A stretch of 64,000 nt of DNA from the NCBI GenBank assembly GCA_963576475.1, contig OY754987.1:8612666-8676665 (forward strand), written 5' to 3'. How positions within the stretch are numbered: position 1 is the stretch's first letter; each line of letters opens with the position of its first letter. The notes beneath the pieces were generated by a model. It did no database searches. It saw only the letters and a list, made by a program, of their open reading frames with translations, and was not told the DNA's origin. This DNA comes from Molanna angustata. Taxonomy: Eukaryota; Arthropoda; Insecta; Trichoptera; Molannidae. The translations under genes were made by a program, and so were the position numbers. Of the stretch, positions 32,840 to 43,648 are shown piece by piece.

Positions 32840-33394
32840 ATTTCCTCGCTATCAACCTTACTTTTTGACAATTTTCAAATGTTAGTTTACGCCAATGCGC
32901 ATGCGCTAAGTATTAAGATATGTATCTGCAATGCAATTCTCATAGAAAAACGTCTTAGCATCCTCCAGTTAGGAAGCCACGTGATCTCCTAAATTAAGTC
33001 AGCGACTGTGCAATGAAAACATGGTTAGTATTTAGAATTTAGTATTTAGGTAGGACTCTGTATTCGGACTTATTTCTACGAAACCATATTATCTAAAGTG
33101 CATAATACTGAAGATGTTAATCGGATTCTTGCTTTTTGGAATTTTGCGATTGGTTGTCAGCAAAGCGATGCATCTCTTCCTCACTCCGCTCGGTCTTCAA
33201 CGATTACCTCCTTCTTCTCGTAAAAGAGTGCATAAAATCAATGTGGATGACCGACAAAGTTTTTTCATTTCAAGTCAGGTATGTTCGTAAAATCTTGAAA
33301 ATGTAAGTTTATTTTGTCGATGTACAATTCTAGTTCTTGATAGAACTCCATAATGTCCTAAATCCTGATTCGTCTAAATTTATCTGTCTGAATT
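32840..33394. other. Unassigned stretch
   Basis: No family match. A frame at 33395-33676 on the minus strand covers the hammerhead-like relic and shows no known domain. Confidence 0.35.
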
Positions 33395-33593
33395 TTAGTA
33401 CATGAAAAATGTCAAAAAGTTGACTGAATTATATTCGTCTAAATTTATCCGTCTGATAAAATCCTTTAATCCATGGTCGCCCATTGGTAACAGACGTTTT
33501 CGTACTCTGAAACGAATAGGGCATACAGGACATATTGTACTCGTTGTTGTACTCACAAATATACTAATTTTTCGTTCTATTAAATTTAATACA

Positions 33594-33632
33594 TTATCGA
33601 CGCATTTTGTGCAAGGCACATCGTCGGAATAA
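33594..33632 (-). ncRNA. Hammerhead-like motif, degraded copy
   Basis: Homologous to 15108-15146: UUAUU, CCGACGA, U, GUGC-CUU-GCAC, AAAA, UGCG, UC, GAUAA on the minus strand. Stem II and stem I still pair (one G-U). The core has lost U4 and the first G of GAAA, so it is expected to be inactive. Confidence 0.5.
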
Positions 33633-34003
33633 TACTCTACAAGACTGAAACTAGTGGTTATACATAAAACTTCCATGTCAGGTGTATAAAACTGTTATCT
33701 AATGCTAATGAATCTAAACAAATCTCTGTTTTAATAAAATGAATGTAGTTGGCTTACTGTTTGTAGTCCCCTGTGTCAATAAGATCTGTAACAAAAGAAA
33801 CGATATCATTAAAATTCAGGTGGTATATAATATTGTATTGTATTTATTGGCTTATTGTTCTTTTGAAAATCTGGTTGAAACCAATGAAATTCACAGATAT
33901 TTAGTAGTTATAATTAATTATAAATAGTTTTATTAAATTTTTCGATCGACAATGCTTGATAGAATTCCATTATAATATATTGAAATAAAATAGTGATTTA
34001 TAA

Positions 34004-34130
34004 TTTTCTTTCACTTGATTTAATAGAATAACTAGTTTCACTCTAGACGAGCATTTTCAGAGTAGATCTACCCTGAAGATGCTCGTCTAGAGCGAAACTA
34101 TTTAGTCTATGAAATCAAGTGGAAGAAAAT
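34004..34130. repeat. Inverted pair of hammerhead-like motifs (foldback)
   Basis: Two arms of about 62 bp are head-to-head around 34068. The plus arm has CUGAAGA (34073-34079), U, stem II GCUC-GUCUA-GAGC, GAAA, stem III CUA-UU-UAG and UC ending at 34107. The minus arm has CUGAAAA, U, GCUC-GUCUA-GAGU and GAAAC. No convincing stem I was found for either, so ribozyme activity is doubtful. The fold itself is clear. Confidence 0.6.
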
Positions 34131-34216
34131 TATTAAATTATTATTGTAACTCAAACAGTTAAACAGTTCCCTTTTCCAGTTATCATAGTTATCTTATTTA
34201 CCCTCGTGTCGGCTTT

Positions 34217-34444
34217 GTGAAATCCTTGATCAGATTACTGAGAATATACCATAGGAATGTACTAACTTTTCTGTGTCAGCGTTCCGACAAAAACGATGTT
34301 CGAGGGAATTTCTATGAAAATATTGAACATGCGGACCTCGTAGCCATGAAGAGTACTTTCAGAGTTTTCAAGACTTGTCAAAAAGACGGTGCACTCTTAT
34401 CTTCACTTTCAGCATACGGTGAGCCTACTGCTACTTACATATAA
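34217..34444 (+). pseudogene. R1-like LINE C-terminal fragment
   Basis: The frame ends VRGNFYENIEHADLVAM, STFRVFKTCQKDGALLS. It is clearly related to the region just after the zinc-finger-like motif of the R1-like element at 41280-43364 ('VRGNFFGPIGHADLVTT', 'NFRAFKTFCLKFGALLS'). Upstream pol is missing. Confidence 0.7.
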
Positions 34445-34502
34445 CCAGTTCACTTCGGCACTTTAAATTCAGTATATCTATGGTTTTAGTTTCCCGGACA
34501 CT

Positions 34503-34627
34503 TAGGGCCTTACATACTATTTATAATTCGAGTTTAATCCAATGCTAAGTCAGTTTTGGCCATACAAAAAACTGGGTAAGTATCGGCTTAAACACAAATT
34601 ACAAGTAATAAGTAAGGCCCTGTGTGT
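34503..34627. mobile_element. MITE-4 (about 125 bp, foldback)
   Basis: The left arm 'TAGGGCCTTACATACTATTT' and the right arm, reversed, 'AGGGCCTTACTTATTACTTG' continue as an imperfect inverted repeat over about 50 bp to a centre near 34560. It is non-coding. Confidence 0.6.
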
Positions 34628-34978
34628 TTTTTCAGAGTTTTCCATGGGACCGTTATAAGTCCCAAAAAGCAGAATGTGTGGTGGTAGGGGAAAATATCTA
34701 TTTTCATCTTTCCCAAAAAAAAAATAAACAATTATCACTTCTTAGTAGTGACGTTGCGGGAAAAATATTCGTAAACAAAATAATATCATTAATATAAATA
34801 GTTATGGGAGGGATGAAGGTATATAATGCTAGAAAGATGAATAAATGAATAATAATATATGAATAAAAAAGAAAGAAAAAAATAAAGAAACTGGAAATTT
34901 TCGGATCTAAATGACAAATAAACAAAGATTACAATTCTTTTGTTAGCGCCGGAGATTTTTATGAATTATGAATAAATA

Positions 34979-35524
34979 CAAGGTGTCTCAAAAGGAAGTT
35001 TATATTTGTATTCAGAGCGTTAGACGACTTCTTGGCGCCTGAACTGCAAAATTTTCCTGGCTATAACCAAATAACATGGTTCCAGTAGGACGGAGCATCG
35101 TCACATACGTCCGATACATCTCTGCCACGAGTTCGTGAAATTTTCCCAGGCAAATTGATCTCCAGGAGAGGTGACATAAATTGGCCCACGCGCAGATTTA
35201 ACCCCCATGGACTTTTTCCTATGGGGTTATCTTAAATCTAAAGTTAACGTCAATTAACCGACTTCCCTGGCGTATTTGTAAGAAATTATCCGTCACGAAA
35301 TGATAGCCATCACTGAGTTCACCTGCCGAGCCGTCATAAGTAATTTTACTGTTCGATTAAATGAGTGCTGCGAACGCGAGGGTCTACATTTGGACGATAT
35401 TATTTTTAAGAAGTAAATTCCCAAATTGTGTTCTTTAATAATTACTTAATAAACATTTTTTCCATACACGGCTTACTTTTTTTAATCTATCCACTAAATA
35501 TAAATTTCCTTTTGAGACACCCTG
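34979..35524 (+). mobile_element. Tc1/mariner-type element, internally deleted
   Basis: The terminal repeats CAAGGTGTCTCAAAAGGAAG (left) and CTTTTGAGACACCCTG (right, inverted) lie next to TA and CA. The interior reads the C-terminal third of a DDE transposase: 'FQ*DGASSHTSDTSLPRVRE' (stop inside, Asp retained at 35089-35091), 'FPGKLISRRGDINWP', a weakened 'PHGLF...' where the third acidic residue should be, and 'RLNECCEREGLHLDDIIFKK' then TAA. The N-terminal two thirds are gone. Confidence 0.8.
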
Positions 35525-35600
35525 CACAAGGATGAGTAATATCATGTTTGTTAAAACTTTAACATTTACAGAGGTTCGTCAGATTATAAGACTCTGATAT

Positions 35601-36117
35601 TTGAGAAACATATTCGTGGGAGTGATAAATGCAGGATCATTATTATGTACAGATAATATGTATGGAAGGGAGGAATGCACTGCAAATATTGTTCTGGGAG
35701 GCATCGAAATTAAGCAGGTGAAAGAGTTTATATATCTGGGAAGCAGAATATCTCAAGACGGACGTTCAACAGCAGACATCAAAAGCAGAATCCACCAAGC
35801 AAGTGTCGCCTTCAACAAAAGATCAACAAGTTTTGAATCCCCTAAGATTGTACTGCTATATGGCTGTGAAACATGGACCATCAGCCAACGCGAAACGGGA
35901 CGTCTGTCTGCGTTTGAGATGTGGTGCTACAGACGCATGGCTAAAGTTCACTGGTCAGAACACATCAGCAACGACGAGGTACTAAGTAGGGTTGGAGAGA
36001 CAAGGCAAATTATGAAAAGAATTGCCCAACAGAGAACAACTTGGATAGGCCACAACATCCGGCACCCAGGCCTGCTTTTTACCATCGTCGAAGGAATGAT
36101 TGATGGGGGTAACTGTA
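35601..36117 (+). pseudogene. RTE-like LINE pol C-terminal half
   Basis: The frame contains VKEFIYLGSRISQDG, 'SRIHQASVAFNK', YGCETWTISQRETGRLSAF, EMWCYRRMAKVHW and TTWIGHNIRHPGLL. These are the thumb and post-RT blocks of a BovB/RTE-type LINE. A deletion between 'STSFES' and 'PKIVLLYGCETW' removes part of the region. At about 36118 it is cut and joined to Fam-A sequence on the other strand. Confidence 0.75.
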
Positions 36118-36440
36118 CTGTAACTGTCTTTCTTCACCTTACATTATTTCCTCATATCCTCGTTTCTTACCCTGTCATACATCGTTCTATTACAGATTCT
36201 TCTTATTGATCTCATTTCAACTGCATTTATTCTGATTTCTTGCGACTTCTGCCATGTTCAGGTTACACTTGCATACGTCAAGGTTGGCACTAAGATAGCG
36301 TTATGAATGGCAACTTTGGCTTCCTTTGATATGTTGCGACCATTGATAACTGGTCGAAATTCTCCATTAACTCTGTTTCCAGCCATAACTCTTCATTAGA
36401 TCTCCTTATCAAGCCGTCGATTCCATTGAAACATGCATAA
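36118..36440 (-). pseudogene. Fam-A LINE, post-RT region
   Basis: The minus strand reads 'AGNRVNGEFRPVINGRNIS' and 'KEAKVAIHNA', then the block shared with 24530-24660. This is upstream of the parts kept at 41072 and 60204, so different copies preserve different sections of the same ORF. Confidence 0.65.
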
Positions 36441-36462
36441 GGTATTTTTACAAATTTTCGAG

Positions 36463-36720
36463 CTGTTCGGCGATATATAATGGCGAAACTCGCCGTGGAG
36501 TAGGATGCTTACTGATTCTCAGAGACTGTCATCTTTAGAAGTATCTTACGATGATTTTGTTTGGGTAAAATTGACTCTTAAAAACCGATCCGTTATCTAT
36601 GTGTGTATAATATATATTTTACAAAACTCTACCCGCCAAGTGTACATTGATTTTTTTAGATTTTTTAGCAAAATTGAAAGTGAATATTATACACAAAATT
36701 TTCGACTCATTTATACAAAA
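36463..36720 (+). pseudogene. LINE AP-endonuclease domain fragment
   Basis: The plus strand reads 'NGETRRGVGCLLILRD' and then, in the next frame, 'EVSYDDFVWVKLTLKNRS', VIYVCIIYILQNSTRQVY and 'DFFRFFSKIESEY'. This follows the exonuclease-endonuclease-phosphatase fold of LINE ORF2: a 'GGGVLIAV' strand, 'WVKL', then 'Y.C..Y.PP' (here ILQN). The 'GDFN' catalytic motif that should follow is not seen. Confidence 0.65.
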
Positions 36721-37655
36721 ACCCAAGATGGATGTAGAAAAAGAGGAATATTTCTCCTACCTGGTGGTGAACTATCAGTAGGTCTTAAGGAAAGGCACCC
36801 ACTCTAACCTCTGTATCACAACACTATAATGTTGGTATAACACACAACTTCCAAACACGGTTTGCGTATTATATGCGCACGGCGCGTAGTTTTAGTTCAT
36901 AGATATCATAACGTGTAATAAGTATATTTCGTATTGTATCGAAACTTTTGAACTTTTTCAACTGCCAGCCTGACGTACACGGTGACGAGTTGTAGATGAT
37001 TATGATGACTGCTCACTAATGATGTAGGTAGCAATACTTATTGGGAGAGAAATGGTTGGAAACGTTGCCAAACAATATTATGTATATCAAACAATCCATG
37101 TATCTAACTCATGTAATCATTAGTTATAAAAATAGCTATCGCTTAGCGCTCATTGGATAAATAATTCTTCTTTTTTCACTCGGGTTCTCGTGCAATTTTA
37201 AACAGACGATAAAGAATAGGTTCTATTAAGAAACTTAAAGAACGCAAGCACTTAACTAGCGATGTTTATGAATGTTCTGCGATCTCTTAAACGCAATTTA
37301 AACTTTCGGCACCAGAGAAAAAAAGAAGTCGGAGGAAAATTGCCTTAAGTGAGATGGATATGGCTATTTCCTGAACATTGTATCCCGGAATCAACCCTAA
37401 TATATTAGTGTTATAAGGTTAGTTTCTGTATTGTGTCAGATAAAAACCTTGTAAATTATTTTTTAAAGTATTTTTTCTACAATTTTACATACCATCACAC
37501 CATTTACCTATTCAGGGTGGGAAGAGAGAATGAAATTTCAGTATTTTCTAACTTGACATAGGTACATGTTTTGTCTCGTATGCTTTTTCCTTTCCTTTCC
37601 TTCCCATTACAGGCAAACATCCAATTACTGTTAATTTTATTTTAATTTGTTTTTT
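36721..37655. other. Unassigned stretch
   Basis: The part at 36865-36900 has several CpG (GCGCACGGCGCG). The part near 37490-37545 resembles a Fam-A 3' end in reverse ('CATACCATCACACCATTTAC'). No coding family was recognised. Confidence 0.4.
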
Positions 37656-37659
37656 ATTG

Positions 37660-38330
37660 TAATTTGATTGTTAAATTGTCATCATCTGTGGGCAAACGTC
37701 ATTGGTCTGTTTTCTGTTTATTTCATAGTGTATGTTTTATTTTGTTGTAATGTGATTGTTTAATGATCATCATCTGTGGACAAATGTCATTGGTCTGTTT
37801 TCTGTTTATTTCATAGTGAATGTTTTATTTTGTTGTAATGTGATTGTTTTGATCATCATCTGTGGACAAACATCATTGGTCTGTTTTCTGTTTATTTCAT
37901 TGTGTATGTTTTATTTTGAATAGCCTAGTCTTCACACCATTTTTTTTTAAACATAACCTACAAAAGTTTGGTAAAAATACCAATTTAGTCATTTATTTTA
38001 ATATTTTAGTCACTTTTTTAATATATAATGCAACTGGCTCACGTCAGTCGCAATTATTACTACAAAACAAACCTAACCAACCTATTTTTACCAAACTTAT
38101 ATAGGTTAGGTTTACAAAAATGGTGTGAAGACTAGTTTATCCTTTTATTTTGTTGTAATGTGATTGTTTAATGATCATCATCTGTGGAAAAACGTCATTG
38201 GTCTGTTTTCTGTTTATTTCGTAGTGTATGTTTTATTTTGTTGTAATGTGATTGTTGAATGATCATCATCTGTGGACAAACGTCATTGGTCTATTTTCTG
38301 TTTATTCCATAGTGTATGTTTTTTACTTAT
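37660..38330 (+). repeat. 88-bp tandem repeat, five copies, split by a MITE
   Basis: 'CATTGGTCTGTTTTCTGTTT' recurs at 37700, 37788, 37874, 38196 and 38284. The spacing is 88 or 86 bp except across the inserted MITE-7. Units differ by a few point changes. The spacing across the gap equals one unit plus 224 bp plus a 10-bp duplication. Confidence 0.85.
37919..38142. mobile_element. MITE-7 (224 bp) with 10-bp target duplication
   Basis: Inverted ends of about 50 bp: 'CTAGTCTTCACACCATTTTT' at the left, reversed at the right, continuing into 'CTACAAAAGTTTGGTAAAAA'. TTTTATTTTG flanks it on both sides (37909-37918 and 38143-38152). Its core ('AATGCAACTGGCTCACGTCA') recurs inside MITE-5. A 9-10 bp duplication would fit a Mutator-like transposon. 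Confidence 0.85.
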
Positions 38331-38504
38331 ATTTTATAATACTGTGTTTGTCCCTTAAATAAAAAAAAATGTCTGTAAGAACTGGCCATCACTAATAAAC
38401 ATCTTTGCAGACATGTTTCGCCTCGTTTACATTAAATTTATGCATTGTCATATGCGATCACAGAGAATTTAATGACAATTCATTTAGGGAATTATCTTCA
38501 CCAA

Positions 38505-38885
38505 TGGCACTACAGTCCATCATGAGCCTTGGCCTCCTCAAGAACATTCCGCCATTCCATCAGGTCCATCGTCCGCCCCTTCCAATTAGTTACACTGATT
38601 GCTTTCAAGTCCCTTTCTACACCATCCATCCATCTTAATTTGGGTCTTCCAACGTTTCGCCTCCTATCTGGTCGTGTGTTGAGAATCTTCTTCGGGAATC
38701 GGTTCTTCTCTATGCGCTGGAGATGTCCCAACCATCTAATGCGATAAGTTTTTTATTTAATTGACTATAGTATATATATTTCATACAGCAACCTTAGTTT
38801 CGCCTCCCATATGGTCGTGTGTTGAGAATCTTCTTCGGGACTCGGTTCTCCTCCATGTGCTGGAGATGTCCCAACCATCTATCTG
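38505..38885 (-). pseudogene. RTE-like LINE C-terminus with partial duplication
   Basis: The minus strand (to about 38740) reads MGHLQRIEKNRFPKKIL, 'GRPKLRWMDGVERDLKAI' and 'WRNVLEEAKAHDGL', the usual end of this LINE type. The part 'GTCGTGTGTTGAGAATCTTC' with its neighbours is repeated at 38800-38885 as a second fragment. Confidence 0.7.
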
Positions 38886-39965
38886 AAAGGCATATCTGAA
38901 AACAGCTGGGTTAAAAAGTAACATAACCAAATAATTTTATTATTAAATTAAAATAAAAATAGCAATAGCTTGCGATGTTCGTAAGGACAAGTGTAAATTG
39001 TAGGTATCTAAGAAAAAGATAGGGCGGTGAATAAAAATGTCGATCTAATGAAAATATGTTTTGGTCTGATATTGAACACAGCTGTGGGCATTTCAAATTT
39101 GAAAAAATAACGAGTGGGCTGTGGCCGACAATTTATTCTTCTCCACTACATCAGAAGATGTAGGTACCCACATATGCAGAATAAACAAGTCTTACTTTTG
39201 TTTTTAGTCAGTAAAACCTACCTTAAATTTATTTATTTTTTACAATATGTACAGAGCAGGCGCCCAAAACTATTCCGACCAATCCTAGCAAGATTAAGTC
39301 TCAACGACAAATTCGATACAATAGCGTTGAGTTGGTACCCAAGAAAAAAAATACAACAATAAATTAAATCCAAAGATAATATTTTCACTCAAAAAGAGAT
39401 TTTTTCTTACGCCCTCATACATCTTATAACTAGTTATAAATAAATTCTTATCTTACATGGAGTAATTAAACCAGATAGAAATTGTACAACAACAAAATGG
39501 TCTCTTAGATGTGAATAGACTTTTTTATCCTTTAGTCTAGGAAAATAATTATTTCTAATGGGCAAAGACAGACGTGTATGTCTACTTATATAGTTTTGTC
39601 TAATATCTTGGCCATTAGAAGTTGGTATAACAAAGGAACCCCGAAACACGTTAGTCAGTATACAAAATGTAAGAAAAATTCTACCCTTGGGGCGCTTAAA
39701 ACGGTTAACCTAAGGGCGCATCGTGTATATATATATAAACTGTGTTCCATTAATGAAACAATACAACCCTTGTTATTTTTCCCATTCAGATAAACAATTA
39801 TTTTCTTTATACGATTATAGAGCCTATTCATTGTAAGCTTTTGTTTGCGTCTTGCTGTTAAGAGTTGGACATATATTATATGAGAGCCACAGATAATTCC
39901 GCTCAAATTATTTCAATATATCATTGTGATGTCTTGATTGCAATATATGAACATAGATTGCAGTA
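38886..39965. other. Mostly unassigned; short Fam-C head at 39108
   Basis: 'GAGTGGGCTGTGGCCGACAA' (39112-39131) is a Fam-C start, then the match is lost. A 'CCCCGAAACACGTTAGTC' run near 39635 hints at another decayed hammerhead-type end but has no readable core. Confidence 0.4.
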
Positions 39966-40746
39966 CTTTACTAGTTGCATGTAACACATGAGATCCAACT
40001 GTCGATAGCGATAGTATGTATAGTTGAAGAATAAGAATCAAACTATAAACCCATAAATACAAATTATTGAAAATTTTAACACATGTTGGTATGTATGTCA
40101 AGATAGGACAGTATGGAGGTCAGTCCTGTTTTCCTACCCGGAATATGAAAACAGCATGATGGTTCTGTATGTATGTTTGGAGATTAAGTACCTATCAAAC
40201 TATTAAGTCTTCTAACATATTGTGTATAGGCGACTGACATACAAATTGTATGAAGCAATGTCGTCACTAAATTCAATTTTTATAAAAATTGTTAAAAAAG
40301 TTTGAGATGTGCTAATACGATGGAAATATTTTTTTATAGAAAATTAAATTATCTAGTTGGGATGTTTCGGCTTTTTTCGATATTTTTGAAAAATTTGGAA
40401 ATATAGGCAGTTAAACTCATAAATTTATCATAAAAAAAATATTTTTCTTAATAAAAAATGTTTGAATTTTTTTGAAAAAACTAATTTGAGATTTTGTATT
40501 TTTCTATATTTGTACCAATTTTCAGCATTCTAGCTTTTATGGTTTCTGAGATATATGGAAAAATAAAGTAAAAATTCAAAAGTTGATAACTCCTGACTGA
40601 AACAAAAATTCACAATTCTGAGTATAAAAGTTTTGTAGGCCTATAACTGTTTATATATTCTGAAATTTTGAGCTCTGTAAATTGAGCGAATCAAAAGTTA
40701 TAAATGGGGGACAGACACACACACACACAGACACACAGACACACAG

Positions 40747-40778
<32 letters not shown>

Positions 40779-40805
40779 CTCACACAAAATGTTCTACTCC
40801 GAATT
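39966..40805 (+). mobile_element. Fam-B repeat, long plus copy
   Basis: It begins at CTAGTTGCATGTAACACATG. It runs through 'GATAGGACAGTATGGAGGTC', 'GAAAACAGCATGATGG', 'ATGTCGTCACTAAATTCAAT' and 'TCTGAGATATATGG' and ends in an (AC)n tract. The mirror copy is 52037-52862 on the other strand. The element is about 0.84 kb and non-coding; the class is unknown. Confidence 0.8.
40708..40776 (+). repeat. (AC)n microsatellite
   Basis: 'ACAGACACACAC' units merge into an (AC)n run. The reversed Fam-B copy has the matching GT run at 52060-52085, so the microsatellite belongs to the family and expanded from it. Confidence 0.85.
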
Positions 40806-41071
40806 CTGAGTAAATCCATGTATGGGAACATATACCTATGCTGCGAGGCTTCTAGTTCGTGTTATTAGCATGCAAAAAGTCCACTACACCATACAAAATT
40901 TTCCTTCGTACACGCATCTTGGCTTAATAATGTCGATTCATTAAGAGAATTGAATTCTCATGAACGAATCGACAGTTGGACAATATACAGGACTGTACTT
41001 CACAAGATCATTTCTGTAGTACCTTCTTCCTACCTCATAGTATACATAGATTGTTCATTTTGCATACATAC

Positions 41072-41279
41072 ATACATACCTACATACCATCACGCCATGT
41101 CCCTTACGGGGTAAGCAGAGAGAATAGAGCGCCATACTTCTCTATTTTTGCACACATTTCTGGCTTCCTTTACATCCATGCATCGTCTCATACATGCTCG
41201 TCGATTGTTCAAACTTTTTATGTTTCCTTTTTTCAAAATATCATTCACATGGTCATGCCATCCCTTTCTGGGGCGACCT
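41072..41279 (-). pseudogene. Fam-A LINE, 3' part (interrupted copy)
   Basis: The minus strand reads 'GRPRKGWHDHVNDILKK', 'NIKSLNNRRACMRRCMDV', KEARNVCKNREVWRSIL and SAYPVRDMA. This is the most intact Fam-A C-terminus here. It is cut at 41279 by the R1-like insertion and resumes at 43365. Confidence 0.8.
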
Positions 41280-43364
41280 GTTCTTCCCCCACCACCACCC
41301 GTTCTGCTTATGGGGACTAATAACGGCCCCTTGCAAAACTCTGAACACATAAAGAACATACGAAGAGTCCGGAGAACTCTAAAACCTTGCAGACACTGCA
41401 CTTAATGTGCCAAAGAGAGCTAATCATGTTGAAACAACTGGCTCACTGCTCAGTGATAGTGAAGATAATAGTGCACCGAATTTAAGACAGAAAGTCTTGA
41501 AAGCCCTAAAGTTGCTCTTCGTGGTTACAAGGTCCGCATGTCCAATGGGTCCAAAGAAATTCCCTCGGACATCGTCGTAGAGTTCTCGTCGGAATGTTGA
41601 CACGGAGAAGTTAGTGCATTCCCATAGGATATGCTCAGAAGTCTGTTCAGGGTTATCACAAAGCTGACATGAGGACGAATCGGATAAGTGAAAACGAAAG
41701 AGATAACTTTTGAAACTGCCGTGTCCAGTAAGGAATTGAGTGGTTCAATAATCGGGAACAATCCACGAGGAAAAAATTCGAGTCCTCACATCAGGAAGAA
41801 ATAAAAATGTCAGTTTGCCCACGGAAGAAGAAGACCAGCGACGTTGCCAAGCATCTAAAAGAGAACTCCGGGCCAAGTTCTCAATCTCTCCACGAACTGT
41901 GGGTAAATTTACAGGTGGGAGAGAAACACCACCCAAAATTGAGCTTCGACCTCTATACAGGTTGTGAATTGAAGCTCGTCGCTGTGTTTCCAGATCAAGG
42001 GGAGCCATACCTGTGAGAATAGAAAGTGTGTCGGTAGCGCAGGTTCTGTAAGCCTTTGCTAAAGCTATTAGAGCGAAGCGCTGTCCAGAAAGCAGCAGAC
42101 GTCTAATGTATTGGGTTTCGCAACGATGAGCCCAACAAGGAGCGGCATAACACATAATACTCAGAAAGGTAGCGTTGTAAAACAGTCTTGCTACTGGAAA
42201 TTTAAGGCCCCAACTAGCTCGAGCAAGACGTGAAATCTTTTGGAAGGCTATTTTTGCACTATCGGATACAGCACGAACATGGTATTGGAAAGTTAGGCCT
42301 CTATCTAGTGTAACACCCAAAACTTTGACCCTATCCTTAAATATTACACGCGTATTGATAAATTTGATGGAGGGAGGACTTTTCATTATGCCTTTTAACA
42401 CTAACCCATACGTCTTCTTAGGTGCGAAATTGAGTCTATGACTTATACCCCAATCTGCAACAGAAGAAAGTAACTGAGTAGCTGCGCGCTCAATAAGTGC
42501 TCGGGTGTTACCTTGAATAAGGATTGTAGCATCATCGGCATATGCCAAAATACTGCAGCCCGTAGGCGTTGAAAGTGATAGAAGGTCGTCGAACAAGATG
42601 TTCCATAACAGTGGACCCAGAACAGAACCCTGAGGGCACCCGATGCTAATTGGTCGCCAGTGCAAATCTTGTCCCCCGGGCATGGCCACATGTCTATTAG
42701 TAAAATAGCTCTTCACTAATTTATATATGTTGCTAGGAACCTTACGGTCTCGAAGTTTTTTTAAAATTAGAGGCCACCAGGCATTGTCGAATGCTCCCGC
42801 AATATCAAGAGATATAGAGATAACATATTTACTATCAGAGCTTCTAACAATATCAGATATAGCCAAGATAGCATCAACCGTTGATTTCCCAGCGCGAAAA
42901 CCGAACTGACGATCGGACAGTGGGTGGGTACTGGAAAGATGATCTTCTAAGCGTCGACATATAAGCTTTTCTAAGACCTTACCCAAAATAGGTAGTAAAG
43001 TAATCGGTCTATATGATTTTGGGTCAGAAGGATCCAGGTCACTACGCTTGGGAATAACAGTCAATAAACCTGTTTTCCAACAATCCGGAAAGTAGCCTTC
43101 TCGCAAGTAATTGTTGTACAATAAGATAATCTCGTGGCTATGTGCCAGCACCTTTGTACGAGAGCTGCGTCAATGCGGTCAATGCCAGGAGATTTGTTTT
43201 GGTGAAGATTCTTGATTATAAAATTGAGCTCATCGAAATTGGCGAAGGTCGATATGGGAGTTTGCGGGATATCGGATTGGTTATTGCGTATTTGTGAATG
43301 AAGAGGAGTATCAGATGAAATGTCATCAGAAGAAATAAGTATGTCAACTGGGGCGACAACAATT
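41280..43364 (-). mobile_element. R1-like non-LTR retrotransposon, 5'-truncated
   Basis: The element interrupts a Fam-A LINE and is flanked by CTGGGGCGACCT on both sides (41268-41279 and 43365-43376), a 12-bp target duplication. It carries the distal half of ORF2 (reverse transcriptase onwards), a zinc-finger-like motif and a 3' end without poly(A) ('GGTGGTGGGGGAAGAAC' on the minus strand). A 10-bp echo of the target (43348-43357) sits just inside the 5' junction. Confidence 0.85.
41745..43151 (-). pseudogene. R1-like ORF2: reverse transcriptase and C-terminus
   Basis: The open frame of 468 residues starts in the RT fingers. Visible motifs: SYRPITLLPILGKVLEKL (46-63), GFRAGKSTVDA (84-94), catalytic SLDIAGAFDNAWWP (114-127), GCPQGSVLGPLLW (171-183), AYADDATIL (203-211) with the two catalytic Asp, and the thumb region. 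The 'DIAGAFDNAWWP' form is characteristic of the R1 clade. Upstream, another frame (43320-43160) holds 'NFDELNFIIKNLHQNKSPG' and 'IDRIDAALVQ', so a frameshift lies near 43150. Downstream, an in-frame TGA (41745-41747) precedes CQLCDNPEQTSEHILWEC, a CCHC zinc-finger-like motif, and further codons to about 41440. With one stop and one frameshift it is inactive but young. Confidence 0.85.
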
Positions 43365-43610
43365 CTGGGGCGACCTCTGCTATTCACTCCATCTTTTGCA
43401 CCCATGTATATTTTTTTGGTCAGTCGTTCATCGTTTATTCTTTCTAAATGTCCAAACCACCTCAAAGCATTCACTTTCATTTTACATACATATAATATCC
43501 TTCTTTATCTTGCATTATCTCCTTTTGTCCTCATTTTTTATTCTATCATATATTGTTCAATTACATACTCTTCTTAGTGATCTCATTTCATTTTGTACAC
43601 TTTAAAAAAA
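43365..43610 (-). pseudogene. Fam-A LINE, 5' part of the interrupted copy
   Basis: The minus strand reads 'MKVNALRWFGHLERINDER', LTKKIYMGAKDGVNSRGRP and is continuous with the part at 41072-41279 once the R1-like insertion is removed. It fades out at about 43610. Confidence 0.75.
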
Positions 43611-43648
43611 AGATATCTACATACATATCATATGGATGTTTTTCACTC

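Noticed and set aside
37975..38115. Telomere-type TTAGG repeat because of 'AACCTAACCAACC' and 'GGTTAGG'
   Set aside because: Only one or two irregular units are present, and they belong to the TIR arms of MITE-7.
38395..38430. Another hammerhead-like end (GAAACATGTC on the minus strand)
   Set aside because: There is no CUGANGA core and no stem II partner upstream.
39600..39660. Hammerhead-like 'CCCCGAAACACGTTAGTC'
   Set aside because: The upstream core reads TTAGAAGT and stem II is weak; too decayed to support.
43061..43480. 139-codon minus frame as a novel fusion protein
   Set aside because: It is Fam-A LINE sequence reading through the insertion boundary into the R1-like element and then out of frame.
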